Assembly (NCBI GenBank): GCA_002729525.1
Contig: PBYI01000041.1
Location: 1 to 47,301, forward strand
Direction: 5' to 3'
Length of the DNA stretch: 47,301 nt
From: Nocardioides sp.
GTDB taxonomy: Bacteria; Actinomycetota; Actinomycetes; Propionibacteriales; Nocardioidaceae
Shown here: positions 24,985-31,900 of the stretch, in pieces
Layout: each line of letters begins with the position of its first letter
How positions within the stretch are numbered: position 1 is the stretch's first letter
Position numbers and translations under genes: made by a program
The notes under the pieces: generated by a model
The model's database searches: none
What the model saw: the letters and a program-made list of their open reading frames with translations, nothing else
Told to the model about the DNA's origin: nothing

Positions 24985-26820
24985 GTGGCCGGGTCCGGGA
25001 GCGACGCCGCACCGCCCGAGGTGCTCGCCGACCTGGTGACGCTCCTGGCCGACTGCCCGGCGTACGCCGACGCATCCCGCGACGTCCTGCTCGCGCTCGC
25101 CCGGGAGGCCGAGGTCGGGCGGGTGTCCGCGCCCGCACCGCCGGTCACCGGCGCCGGGGTCGTGTGGCGCGGCGGGCTGCTGGTGCACAACGCCGACGGT
25201 CGGGTGTCGGACGTGGTGACCGCCGGTGAGCTGCTGGCCGCCGACCCGGGCCAGACGCTCGAGCCGGCCGAGCCGTCGCTGGTGGTCTGGCTGCCCGAGC
25301 GGGACCGGGCGCTGGCGTGGTCGGGCGGCGAACGGCCCGGCGACCCGATGGAGGTCCCGGCTCGGGCCGGGGCCGCGGGGCTCGCCGGCGCCGACCTGGG
25401 CGGCACGACCGTGCGCGAGGTGATGCACAGCCCGGTCGCCTCGATCCCGCTCGACGCCACCTGCCAGGAGGCCGCCGTGCTCATGCGCGACCTCGGGGTG
25501 TCCTCGCTCATCGTCGAGGCGTCCCCGGCGCCGGGCATCGTCACCGACCGCGACCTGCGCACCCGACTGGTCGCCGAGGGGCTGCCGCCGTCGACGCCGG
25601 TCTCGGAGGTCGCCACCGTCCCTGCCCGCACCATCGACCCCGGCGCCACCGTGCTGGCCGCGCTGCTGGAGATGGTCGGGCGCGGCATCCACCACCTGCC
25701 CGTGCGCGACGGCGAGCAGGTCGTCGGCATGCTCAGCTCCGGCGACCTCCACCAGCTCGGCGCCCGCTCTCCGATGGGGCTGCGCGTCGCCGTCGACCGG
25801 GCCACCGACGTCGACGCCGTCGCCGCGGTCGTGGCCGGCCTGTCCTCGACCGTCGAGCAGATGCTGGAGGGCGGCACCCGCCCCGAGGCCGTCGCCCGCG
25901 TGGTCGCGACGTTCACCGACCGGGTGCAGGCCCGGGTGCTGGAGCTGGCGTTCGCCGCGCTGGAGGCCGACGGGCACGGCGGCGTGCCGTCGGCGTACGG
26001 CTGGCTCGCCTTCGGCAGCCAGGCGCGCCGCGAGCAGACGCTGCACACCGACCAGGACACCGGCCTGCTGCTGCCCGACGGGCTGTCGGAGCAGGCGCAC
26101 GCCTGGTGGGCGCGGTGCACCGCGTGGGTCGTCGACGCGCTGGAGCGGTGCGGCTACCCGCGCTGCCACGGCGGCGTGATGGCGTCCGAGCCGCTGTGGC
26201 GCCACGACGTGTCCGGGTGGCGCGACCGGCTCGGCGGGCTGGTGCACCACCCGAGCGAGCACCACCTGCTGGAGTCGGCGATCGCCTTCGACTGCCGCAC
26301 CGTGGCCGGCGACCTGGACGCCGTACGGCTGCTCGGGCCGGTGGTGTCGCAGGCGCGTGGCAACGAGGTCTTCCTCGCCCGGCTCGCGCGGGTGGCGGTC
26401 TCGCACCGTCCGCCGCTGGGGTTCCTGGGGCGGGTGACCGTCGAGCGGTCGGGCGAGCACGTGGGTCGGTTCGACGTGAAGAAGGGGGCGATGCTGCCGA
26501 TCGCCGACCTGGCCCGGCTGGTGGCGCTCGCGCGCGGCGGGCACGAGGTCGCCACCGACGAGCGGCTCGCCGCGGCCGTCGCGGACGGCGTGCTGTCGGC
26601 CGACCTCGGCGCCACTCTGCGGGCCGGCTACGAGCTGGCCACCGGGCTGCGGCTGGAGCACCACGTCGCGCAGCGGGCCGCGGGGGAAGAGGCCGACAAC
26701 TGGCTCGACCCCGACGCCCTGTCGCCGCTCGACCGCTCCCAGCTGCGCGAGACCTTCAAGGCGGTGCGGACCGCCCAGGAGGCGATGGCCTCCCGCTACC
26801 GCACCTCGATGCTCGGCTGA
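24985..26820 (+). CDS. CBS-domain DUF294 nucleotidyltransferase-like signalling protein
   Basis: The 611-residue protein has a degenerate cyclic-nucleotide-binding-like N-terminus (about 1-125) and two CBS domains (about 143-200 and 205-260, with VREVMHSPVASIPLDATCQEAA and GIHHLPVRDGEQVVGMLSSGDL). A DUF294 nucleotidyltransferase core follows, with GSQARREQTLHTDQD (344-358), and then a DUF294_C helical region. CBS pairs usually sense adenine nucleotides. In other bacteria such genes are often next to a DnaQ-like exonuclease and an acetate/solute symporter; here the exonuclease follows and no symporter is seen. It starts with GTG 3 bases after the GNAT stop. Confidence 0.88.
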   Translation: MAGSGSDAAPPEVLADLVTLLADCPAYADASRDVLLALAREAEVGRVSAPAPPVTGAGVVWRGGLLVHNADGRVSDVVTAGELLAADPGQTLEPAEPSLVVWLPERDRALAWSGGERPGDPMEVPARAGAAGLAGADLGGTTVREVMHSPVASIPLDATCQEAAVLMRDLGVSSLIVEASPAPGIVTDRDLRTRLVAEGLPPSTPVSEVATVPARTIDPGATVLAALLEMVGRGIHHLPVRDGEQVVGMLSSGDLHQLGARSPMGLRVAVDRATDVDAVAAVVAGLSSTVEQMLEGGTRPEAVARVVATFTDRVQARVLELAFAALEADGHGGVPSAYGWLAFGSQARREQTLHTDQDTGLLLPDGLSEQAHAWWARCTAWVVDALERCGYPRCHGGVMASEPLWRHDVSGWRDRLGGLVHHPSEHHLLESAIAFDCRTVAGDLDAVRLLGPVVSQARGNEVFLARLARVAVSHRPPLGFLGRVTVERSGEHVGRFDVKKGAMLPIADLARLVALARGGHEVATDERLAAAVADGVLSADLGATLRAGYELATGLRLEHHVAQRAAGEEADNWLDPDALSPLDRSQLRETFKAVRTAQEAMASRYRTSMLG

Positions 26821-26836
26821 CGGCGCGGGGACCGAC

Positions 26837-27442
26837 GTGGCGCTCGGACGACGCTCGCCCTCGTGGCGCGAGACCACCTTCGTCGCGCTGGACGTGGAGG
26901 CGACCAGCGCCGACCCGCGCAGCGCCGTACCGCTGTCGGTGGGCTGGGTGCCGGTCCGCGCCGGCCGCGTCGTGCCGGCTGCGGGTGGCTACACGCTGGT
27001 GCGCCCGCCGTCCGGGGTGCGCCTCGACGAGGCCGAGACGGTCGAGGCGCTGCGCGTGCACCGGCTGCTGCCCGAGGAGGTCGAGGCCGGTGCGGACGCC
27101 GCGTCGGTCGGGGCGACGCTGCGCGACGTGCTGGCCGACGCGGTGCTGCTCGCGCACGGCGCCGACCTCGAGCGCGCGGTGCTGCGTGGCTGGGGCGTCC
27201 CGGTCGGGCGGGTCGTCGACACCCTGGCCGTCGTACGACGCCTCGACGAGCGGGCCGGCCGGCCGCGCGCCTCCCCGCGCCTGCCCGACGTCGCCCGCCG
27301 CTGGGCGCTCCCACCGCTCACCGCGCACCACGCGCATACCGACGCGCTCACCACCGCGCTGCTCCTCGTCGCGCTCGCCGACGACGTGGAGCGCGAGCGG
27401 GGGGCGTGCACGCTCCGGGACCTGGAGCTGCTCGGGCGGTGA
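26837..27442 (+). CDS. DEDDh 3'-5' exonuclease (DnaQ-like)
   Basis: The 201-residue protein has ExoI FVALDVEAT (Asp19, Glu21), ExoII LLAHGADLERAVL (Asp111, with HGADLE in place of the common HNAxFD) and ExoIII HHAHTDAL (His165/Asp170). This matches RNase T/DNA polymerase III epsilon-type exonucleases. The gene follows the DUF294 protein by 16 bases, a widespread pairing. The GTG start at 26837 is the only one consistent with the N-terminal strand. Confidence 0.85.
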   Translation: MALGRRSPSWRETTFVALDVEATSADPRSAVPLSVGWVPVRAGRVVPAAGGYTLVRPPSGVRLDEAETVEALRVHRLLPEEVEAGADAASVGATLRDVLADAVLLAHGADLERAVLRGWGVPVGRVVDTLAVVRRLDERAGRPRASPRLPDVARRWALPPLTAHHAHTDALTTALLLVALADDVERERGACTLRDLELLGR

Positions 27443-27458
27443 GACGCCCCGGGCTGAT

Positions 27459-27530
27459 TCCCCGCTCCAGCGGGGATCCCGTCGCGAGTGCCACGGATCG
27501 GTGTCAGCCGGCGGCACCGATCCGCGGCAC
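27459..27530. repeat. Left inverted repeat of the nuclease-like cassette
   Basis: A small hairpin, TCCCCGC/GCGGGGA (27459-27476), is followed by a 15-bp stem with one mismatch (27489-27503 with 27515-27529, core CGGATCGGTG...CACCGATCCG). The whole 72-bp block aligns, with clear mismatches, to the reverse complement of 28529-28600. The stop codon of the nuclease-like gene lies inside it. Confidence 0.7.
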
Positions 27531-28463
27531 TACGTCGCCCGGCCGACACTCAGGGCAGGTGCGTGGCGAGCCCGGCCAGCCCGACACCTGAAGCAGGGTG
27601 CCGATCCTTCCTGCCGTCCGACACGCTCGCCGGAAGACCTGCCCCCACCCGACGCGGACCGTCGTACGTCGGTCGAGCGCGGTCGCGAGGTCACGCTCGA
27701 GGTCGTCGTCGTGCTGGGCGAGGTCAGCGTGGAAGGTCCGCCCGTCGAGCTCGACGACCACCCCGTACGGCGCGTAGTCGACGTCGCGGTACCGGCTCCG
27801 GCCGTGCTCGACCACTTGCAGCTGGCGCGCTGCCGGAGGCAGTCCGTGCGGCTCCTCCACGCGCACGCGGTACTCGCGCTCGAGCACCGAGCAGGTGCCG
27901 TCGGCGATGTCGCGGAGGAGGCCCTCGACGAGCTCCCGACCTGCATGGCGCGGGCGGGAGCCGAGCGCGTCGAGGAGACGCGCGGCCGTCGTGTGGCGTG
28001 AGCGGACGACGGAGGCGAGCACCTCCAGGACCTCCATGTCCTCCGTCAGACCCGCCGCCACGTCGAGGCTCGCGTGCTCGACCCGGACCCGAGGTGGAGA
28101 TGCCGACCACCGCACCCGTTGCGCCAGGTCGCTGGTGTGGTGGAGCCGCACCCAGGGCGGGGTGACCCGCGGGCTCCGCTCCCGTTCGACCGACACGTGG
28201 ACCGGGTGCTCCGTGCCGGTCGCCTGCGGCAGCGCGCTGCCGTGGCTGAGGGCGGCGGGCCACACCGAGAGGACGCCCGCCCATCGACGCTGCTGCGCAG
28301 TGAGCGGCCCGGTGTGGTCGACGTAGACGCCCGGGTGCACGGGCGTGAGGTCGCGACGCCGCAGCTGCCGGCGTACGTCGTTCGGGCTGAGGCCGGAGGT
28401 GAGCAGCTGTCGACGGGTGAGGACGCCGTCCTGGCGGACACGGAGATGGGCGATGGGTTCCAC
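27504..28463 (-). CDS. AbiEi-type HTH plus DUF559-like endonuclease domain protein
   Basis: The 319-residue protein has an N-terminal AbiEi-antitoxin-like winged helix (VRQDGVLTRRQLLTSGLSPNDVRRQLRRRDL-PVHPGVYVDHTGPL). The C-terminal region resembles DUF559/Vsr-type PD-(D/E)XK nucleases: YRDVDYAPYGVVVELDGRTFH, with candidate metal ligands Asp and Glu-x-Asp, then a DLERDLATAL helix. The last residues, CPEC and beyond, run into the flanking palindrome. The GTG at 28463 gives the normal family N-terminus, though its ribosome site is weak. No AbiEii toxin is next to it. Such genes are numerous in actinobacteria and uncharacterised. The inverted repeats on both sides suggest that it moves, or moved, as a unit. 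Confidence 0.82.
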   Translation of the reverse strand: MEPIAHLRVRQDGVLTRRQLLTSGLSPNDVRRQLRRRDLTPVHPGVYVDHTGPLTAQQRRWAGVLSVWPAALSHGSALPQATGTEHPVHVSVERERSPRVTPPWVRLHHTSDLAQRVRWSASPPRVRVEHASLDVAAGLTEDMEVLEVLASVVRSRHTTAARLLDALGSRPRHAGRELVEGLLRDIADGTCSVLEREYRVRVEEPHGLPPAARQLQVVEHGRSRYRDVDYAPYGVVVELDGRTFHADLAQHDDDLERDLATALDRRTTVRVGWGQVFRRACRTAGRIGTLLQVSGWPGSPRTCPECRPGDVVPRIGAAG

Positions 28464-28528
28464 CCCGGGACGGTGCTCGGACTGGGTGGGCCTCACACCA
28501 CGAGCAATCGGGGCCTGTGGACAGGCAC

Positions 28529-28603
28529 TGCCGTGGATCGGTGTCGTCCGGCGACAGCGATGCGCGGCACAGGCGCGGGAGCCCCCAGTGAAGCGGGGAC
28601 TCC
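28529..28603. repeat. Right inverted repeat of the nuclease-like cassette
   Basis: A degenerate copy of the palindrome (28529-28570) is followed outward by a second imperfect hairpin containing CCCCCAGTGAAGCGGGG (about 28582-28598). In the same orientation the 42-base palindrome matches the left copy at 35 of 42 positions by eye. As a reverse complement the full composite block also aligns, with the small hairpin outside on both sides. Confidence 0.65.
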
Positions 28604-28625
28604 GGCGAGCACGCAGACGCGAGAG

Positions 28626-28658
28626 GGCCCGTGCCTCCACCCCCTGGAGGCACGGGCC
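28626..28658. terminator. Strong 14-bp hairpin downstream of the HtrA-like gene
   Basis: GGCCCGTGCCTCCA pairs perfectly with TGGAGGCACGGGCC around a CCCCC loop. It lies in the 326-base gene-free stretch 28464-28789, downstream of the HtrA-like gene on the minus strand. No T-tract is present. Terminator or bidirectional insulator is the likeliest role. Confidence 0.65.
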
Positions 28659-28700
28659 GGGGAACTCTCACATGCACTGCACCTGGGAGCTGCGAGAGCC

Positions 28701-28765
28701 GCCGGTGGTCACGACAGGGTGGGATGGACGTGACCACCGGCAGCATCGCGGCACCCCCCGGTGCC
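28701..28765. repeat. Two further hairpins in the gene-free stretch
   Basis: GCCGGTGGTCACG (28701-28713) pairs perfectly with CGTGACCACCGGC (28729-28741) across 15 bases. GGCACC (28750-28755) pairs with GGTGCC (28760-28765) across CCCC. Nothing coding is supported between 28464 and 28789. Confidence 0.75.
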
Positions 28766-28789
28766 GGACCCACTCGGAGGGTCCTCGGA

Positions 28790-30091
28790 TCAGGAGTCGC
28801 TCATCTCTTGATCCGAGCCAAGGGTGAGCGTGGCGGTCTTCTCCTGACCGTCGCGCTCATAGGTGACGGTGACCTCGTCGCCCGGCCGGTAGGACCGGAC
28901 GGTGGCCACCAGGGAGTCCGAACCGGTGATCAGGGTGTCGTCCACCTTGGTGATCACGTCGCCCGACTGGAGCCCGGCCTCGCTGGCAGCGGAGCCGTCG
29001 TTGATGTTCTGGATCTCGGCGCCGTCGATGACGGCGGCGCCGGACTGGCCCTGGACGTCGGACACCGAGACGCCGATCTGGGCGTGGGTCGGGGTCTCGC
29101 CGTTCTTCATCTGCTCCACGATCGGCAGCACCTCGTCGATCGGGATCGCGAAGCCGAGCCCGATGGAGCCGGCCTCGCCGCTGCTGCCGGAGTTCGACCG
29201 GATCGAGGAGTTGATGCCGATGACGTGGCCCTCGAGGTCGACCAGCGGACCGCCGCTGTTGCCGGGGTTGATCGCGGCGTCGGTCTGGATCGCGGGGTAG
29301 ACGGTGGCGTTGCCGGCGGAGTCGGAGCCGACGTCGACCGGCCGGTCGAGGGCGCTGACGATGCCGGAGGTGACCGTCGACTGCAGGCCGTACGGCGACC
29401 CGATCGCCACCACGTCCTGCCCGACCGAGACGCCGGACGACTCGCCCAGCGTGGCCGGGGTCAGCCCGGACACGCCCTCGGCCTGCACCAGGGCGGTGTC
29501 GGTGAGCGGGTCGGTGCCGAGCACGGTGCCGGTGGCGTGGGTGCCGTCGTTGAAGGAGACGGTGACCGACCCGCCGCCGTCGGCAAGCTCGACCACGTGG
29601 TTGTTGGTCAGCACCAGTCCGTCGGAGCTCAGGATGATGCCCGAGCCGGAGCCCGCGCCCTGCGAGCCGGAGACGTCGAGCTCGACGACGGAGGGGAGCA
29701 CGGTCGCGGCGACCTGCTCGACCGAGCCGTCGGCGGCCGGGGTGTCGGAGCTGGGGACGACCTGGCTGGTGGACACCGAGGTCGAGCCGGCGCCGCCCTC
29801 GTCGGACGCGGCGGAGTAGACGGCCGCGCCTCCGACGCCGGCGCCGGCGCCCACGACGAGCGCGGCGGCCACGACGGCCGCGGCGAACCCGACGCGTCCG
29901 CGACGGTGGGAGTCGCGGGCCGGCGGGGCGAGGGTGCCGATGGGGGTGGTGGACGAGGCGGGTGCTGCGTAGGGGGTTCCGGTCGGCGGCGTGGTCGGCG
30001 GCGGGTAGGAGTGTGCATACTCCTCGAACCCCGGACGCTCACCCGAGGAGCGGTGCCCGCCGGGCGGCGGAAAGGGCGGCGTGTCGTTCAT
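28790..30091 (-). CDS. S1C-family serine protease with PDZ domain (HtrA/DegP-like)
   Basis: The 433-residue protein has a Pro-rich cytoplasmic N-terminus (1-65), a single membrane anchor (about 68-92), a trypsin-like domain and a C-terminal PDZ domain (about 335-425, IGVSVSDVQG...AGLQSGDVITKVDD). The catalytic triad is His165 (TNNHVV), Asp198 (DPLTDTALV) and Ser279 (NPGNSGGPL). This is the actinobacterial membrane-anchored HtrA/PepD type, which degrades or chaperones misfolded envelope proteins. It is divergent from the acyl-CoA ligase. The stop sits within a 9-bp inverted repeat (28784-28792 with 28809-28817). Confidence 0.94.
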   Translation of the reverse strand: MNDTPPFPPPGGHRSSGERPGFEEYAHSYPPPTTPPTGTPYAAPASSTTPIGTLAPPARDSHRRGRVGFAAAVVAAALVVGAGAGVGGAAVYSAASDEGGAGSTSVSTSQVVPSSDTPAADGSVEQVAATVLPSVVELDVSGSQGAGSGSGIILSSDGLVLTNNHVVELADGGGSVTVSFNDGTHATGTVLGTDPLTDTALVQAEGVSGLTPATLGESSGVSVGQDVVAIGSPYGLQSTVTSGIVSALDRPVDVGSDSAGNATVYPAIQTDAAINPGNSGGPLVDLEGHVIGINSSIRSNSGSSGEAGSIGLGFAIPIDEVLPIVEQMKNGETPTHAQIGVSVSDVQGQSGAAVIDGAEIQNINDGSAASEAGLQSGDVITKVDDTLITGSDSLVATVRSYRPGDEVTVTYERDGQEKTATLTLGSDQEMSDS

Positions 30092-30179
30092 GTCCCCGAC
30101 TCTGACGAGCGCGGCTGTGACGACGCTGAGACGATGCTGGTGGCCGACGAAGAACGACGCGGACAGCAGCCGGGTGACC

Positions 30180-30195
30180 TGTGGCGTGGCTCACA
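30180..30195. promoter_or_regulatory. CRP/GlxR-like box TGTGGCGTGGCTCACA
   Basis: The site matches TGTGA-N6-TCACA at 9 of 10 fixed positions. It lies 21 bases upstream of the acyl-CoA ligase ATG and 88 bases upstream of the HtrA-like start. Such a position over or just after the promoter would suit repression or modulation of the ligase. Confidence 0.55.
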
Positions 30196-30216
30196 CATCC
30201 TCGGCATGATGAGCGG

Positions 30217-31815
30217 ATGACGGAACACCTCCTGGCCCGGCCACGCTTCGTCGACGAGCGCATCGCCCACTGGGCGCGCGCCACCCCGGACGCCGAGGCG
30301 GTGTCCTACCTGGGTCGCACGTTCACCTGGTCGCAGTGGGACGACCGGGTACGCCGCAACGCCGGCGGGCTCCAGGCGCTCGGCGTCGGGCGCGGCGACG
30401 TGGTGGCGTTCCTCGACAAGAACCATCCGGGGTGCGTCGAGACCTCGCTGGGCGCCGGGTCGCTCGGTGCGGCCAACGCGATCATCAACTTCCGTCTCGC
30501 CGGCGACGAGATCGACTACGCCGTCAACGACTCCGGCGCGACGGTGCTGTTCGTCGGCACCGAGCTGGTGCCGACGATCGAGAAGGTCCGCGACCGGTTG
30601 ACCAGCGTCCGCACCGTCATCGAGGTGACTCCGGAGGGCGTCACCGCCGACGGCGAGCCCGACGCGTACGAGGCGTGGCTGGCCGCCGCGACGCCCGTCT
30701 CACGCCCCGACGACGTCACCGAGGACGACGTCTGCCTGGTCATGTACTCCTCGGGCACAACCGGCCGGCCCAAGGGCGTCATGCTCAGCCACCGCAACAT
30801 GGTCAGCCACACGGTCAACGCCCACGACGGCTGGGGCTTCGAGCCGGGCGACAAGTCGATGGTCTCGATGCCGCTGTTCCACGTCGGCGGGTCGTCGTAC
30901 GTGCTGTTCGGCATCCACGACGGCGTCCCGAGCGTGATGACCCGCGACCCCGACGGCGCCTCCCTGGCCGGCGCGATCATGGCCGGCGCCAACCGCACCT
31001 TCCTGGTGCCGGCCGTCCTCGCGCAGGTGCTCGACTCCGGCGAGGACGCCGTCCGGCTGTTCGGGGCCCTGAAGACCTACACGTACGGCGCCGCGCCGAT
31101 GCCGCCGCCACTGCTGCGCGCGGCGATGAAGGCCTGGCCCGACACCGACTTCATCCAGGTCTACGGACTCACCGAGGTCGCCGGCGTCGCCACGCACCTG
31201 ATGCCCGAGGAGCACCGCACCGCGGAGTCCGACGGCCACCCCGAGCGGCTGGTGTCGGCCGGTCGGCCAGTGCCGGACATGGAGGTGAAGGTCGTCGACC
31301 CGGCCACGCAGGACGAGGTCGGCACCGGCCAGCCGGGCGAGATCTGGATGCGCTCGCCGCAGGTGTTCGTCGGCTACCTCGGCAAGCCCGAGGCGACCGC
31401 AGAGGTGATGACCGACGACGGCTGGTTCCGCACCGGCGACATGGGGCGGGTCGACGCCGGCGGCTACGTCTTCGTCGAGGACCGGCTCAAGGACATGATC
31501 ATCAGCGGCGGCGAGAACATCTACTCGCCCGAGGTCGAGCGGGTGCTCTCGGAGCACCCGGCCGTCGCGGAGGTCGCCGTCATCGGCGTGCCCGACGACC
31601 GCTGGGGCGAGTCGGTGAAGGCCGTCGTCGCGCTCAAGGAGGGCGCCTCGGCCACCGAGGCCGACATCGTGGAGTTCTGCCGCGACCAGCTCGCGCGCTA
31701 CAAGTGCCCGCGATCCGTCGACGTGGTGCTGGCGCTGCCGCGCAACCCCACCGGCAAGATCCTCAAGCGCGAGCTGCGCAAGCCGTTCTGGGAGGGCCGC
31801 GAGCGCCAGGTCTGA
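30217..31815 (+). CDS. Acyl-CoA synthetase / fatty acid-CoA ligase (AMP-forming)
   Basis: The 532-residue ANL-superfamily enzyme activates a carboxylic acid to its CoA thioester via an acyl-adenylate. Motifs are the P-loop MYSSGTTGRPKGVMLSHRN, VYGLTEVAG, the WFRTGDMG Asp, RLKDMIISGGENIYSPEVE and the C-terminal lysine in NPTGKILKRELRKPF. It belongs to the FadD3/FadD13-like branch, but the acid is not predictable. The ATG at 30217 is preceded by a CRP-like box. A strong hairpin separates it from the next gene, so it is probably monocistronic. Confidence 0.93.
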   Translation: MTEHLLARPRFVDERIAHWARATPDAEAVSYLGRTFTWSQWDDRVRRNAGGLQALGVGRGDVVAFLDKNHPGCVETSLGAGSLGAANAIINFRLAGDEIDYAVNDSGATVLFVGTELVPTIEKVRDRLTSVRTVIEVTPEGVTADGEPDAYEAWLAAATPVSRPDDVTEDDVCLVMYSSGTTGRPKGVMLSHRNMVSHTVNAHDGWGFEPGDKSMVSMPLFHVGGSSYVLFGIHDGVPSVMTRDPDGASLAGAIMAGANRTFLVPAVLAQVLDSGEDAVRLFGALKTYTYGAAPMPPPLLRAAMKAWPDTDFIQVYGLTEVAGVATHLMPEEHRTAESDGHPERLVSAGRPVPDMEVKVVDPATQDEVGTGQPGEIWMRSPQVFVGYLGKPEATAEVMTDDGWFRTGDMGRVDAGGYVFVEDRLKDMIISGGENIYSPEVERVLSEHPAVAEVAVIGVPDDRWGESVKAVVALKEGASATEADIVEFCRDQLARYKCPRSVDVVLALPRNPTGKILKRELRKPFWEGRERQV

Positions 31816-31846
31816 ACGGCGCGCCAACACGCGGCGAACAGCGGAC

Positions 31847-31878
31847 GCCGGGCGGTCCTCGCCACGAGGACCCCCGGC
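31847..31878 (+). terminator. Hairpin terminator after the acyl-CoA ligase
   Basis: GCCGGG pairs with CCCGGC and GGTCCTCG pairs with CGAGGACC around a CCA loop, with one bulged C: 14 base pairs at 31847-31878. It lies in the 85-base gap before the NRPS-like gene. There is no T-tract. Confidence 0.65.
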
Positions 31879-31900
31879 GCCTGCTGCCAGACTGCGGTCC

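Noticed and set aside
23836..26877. Open frame of 1013 codons on the minus strand
   Set aside because: It is antisense to two GNAT genes and the DUF294 gene. Its translation is low-complexity His/Arg/Gly/Val-rich, with no domain signal. This is typical of high-GC codon bias.
27504..28640. Start of the nuclease-like protein at 28640
   Set aside because: The first 59 residues would be translated from the flanking palindrome and a hairpin region, and are Arg/Cys-rich junk. The conserved HTH begins after 28463.
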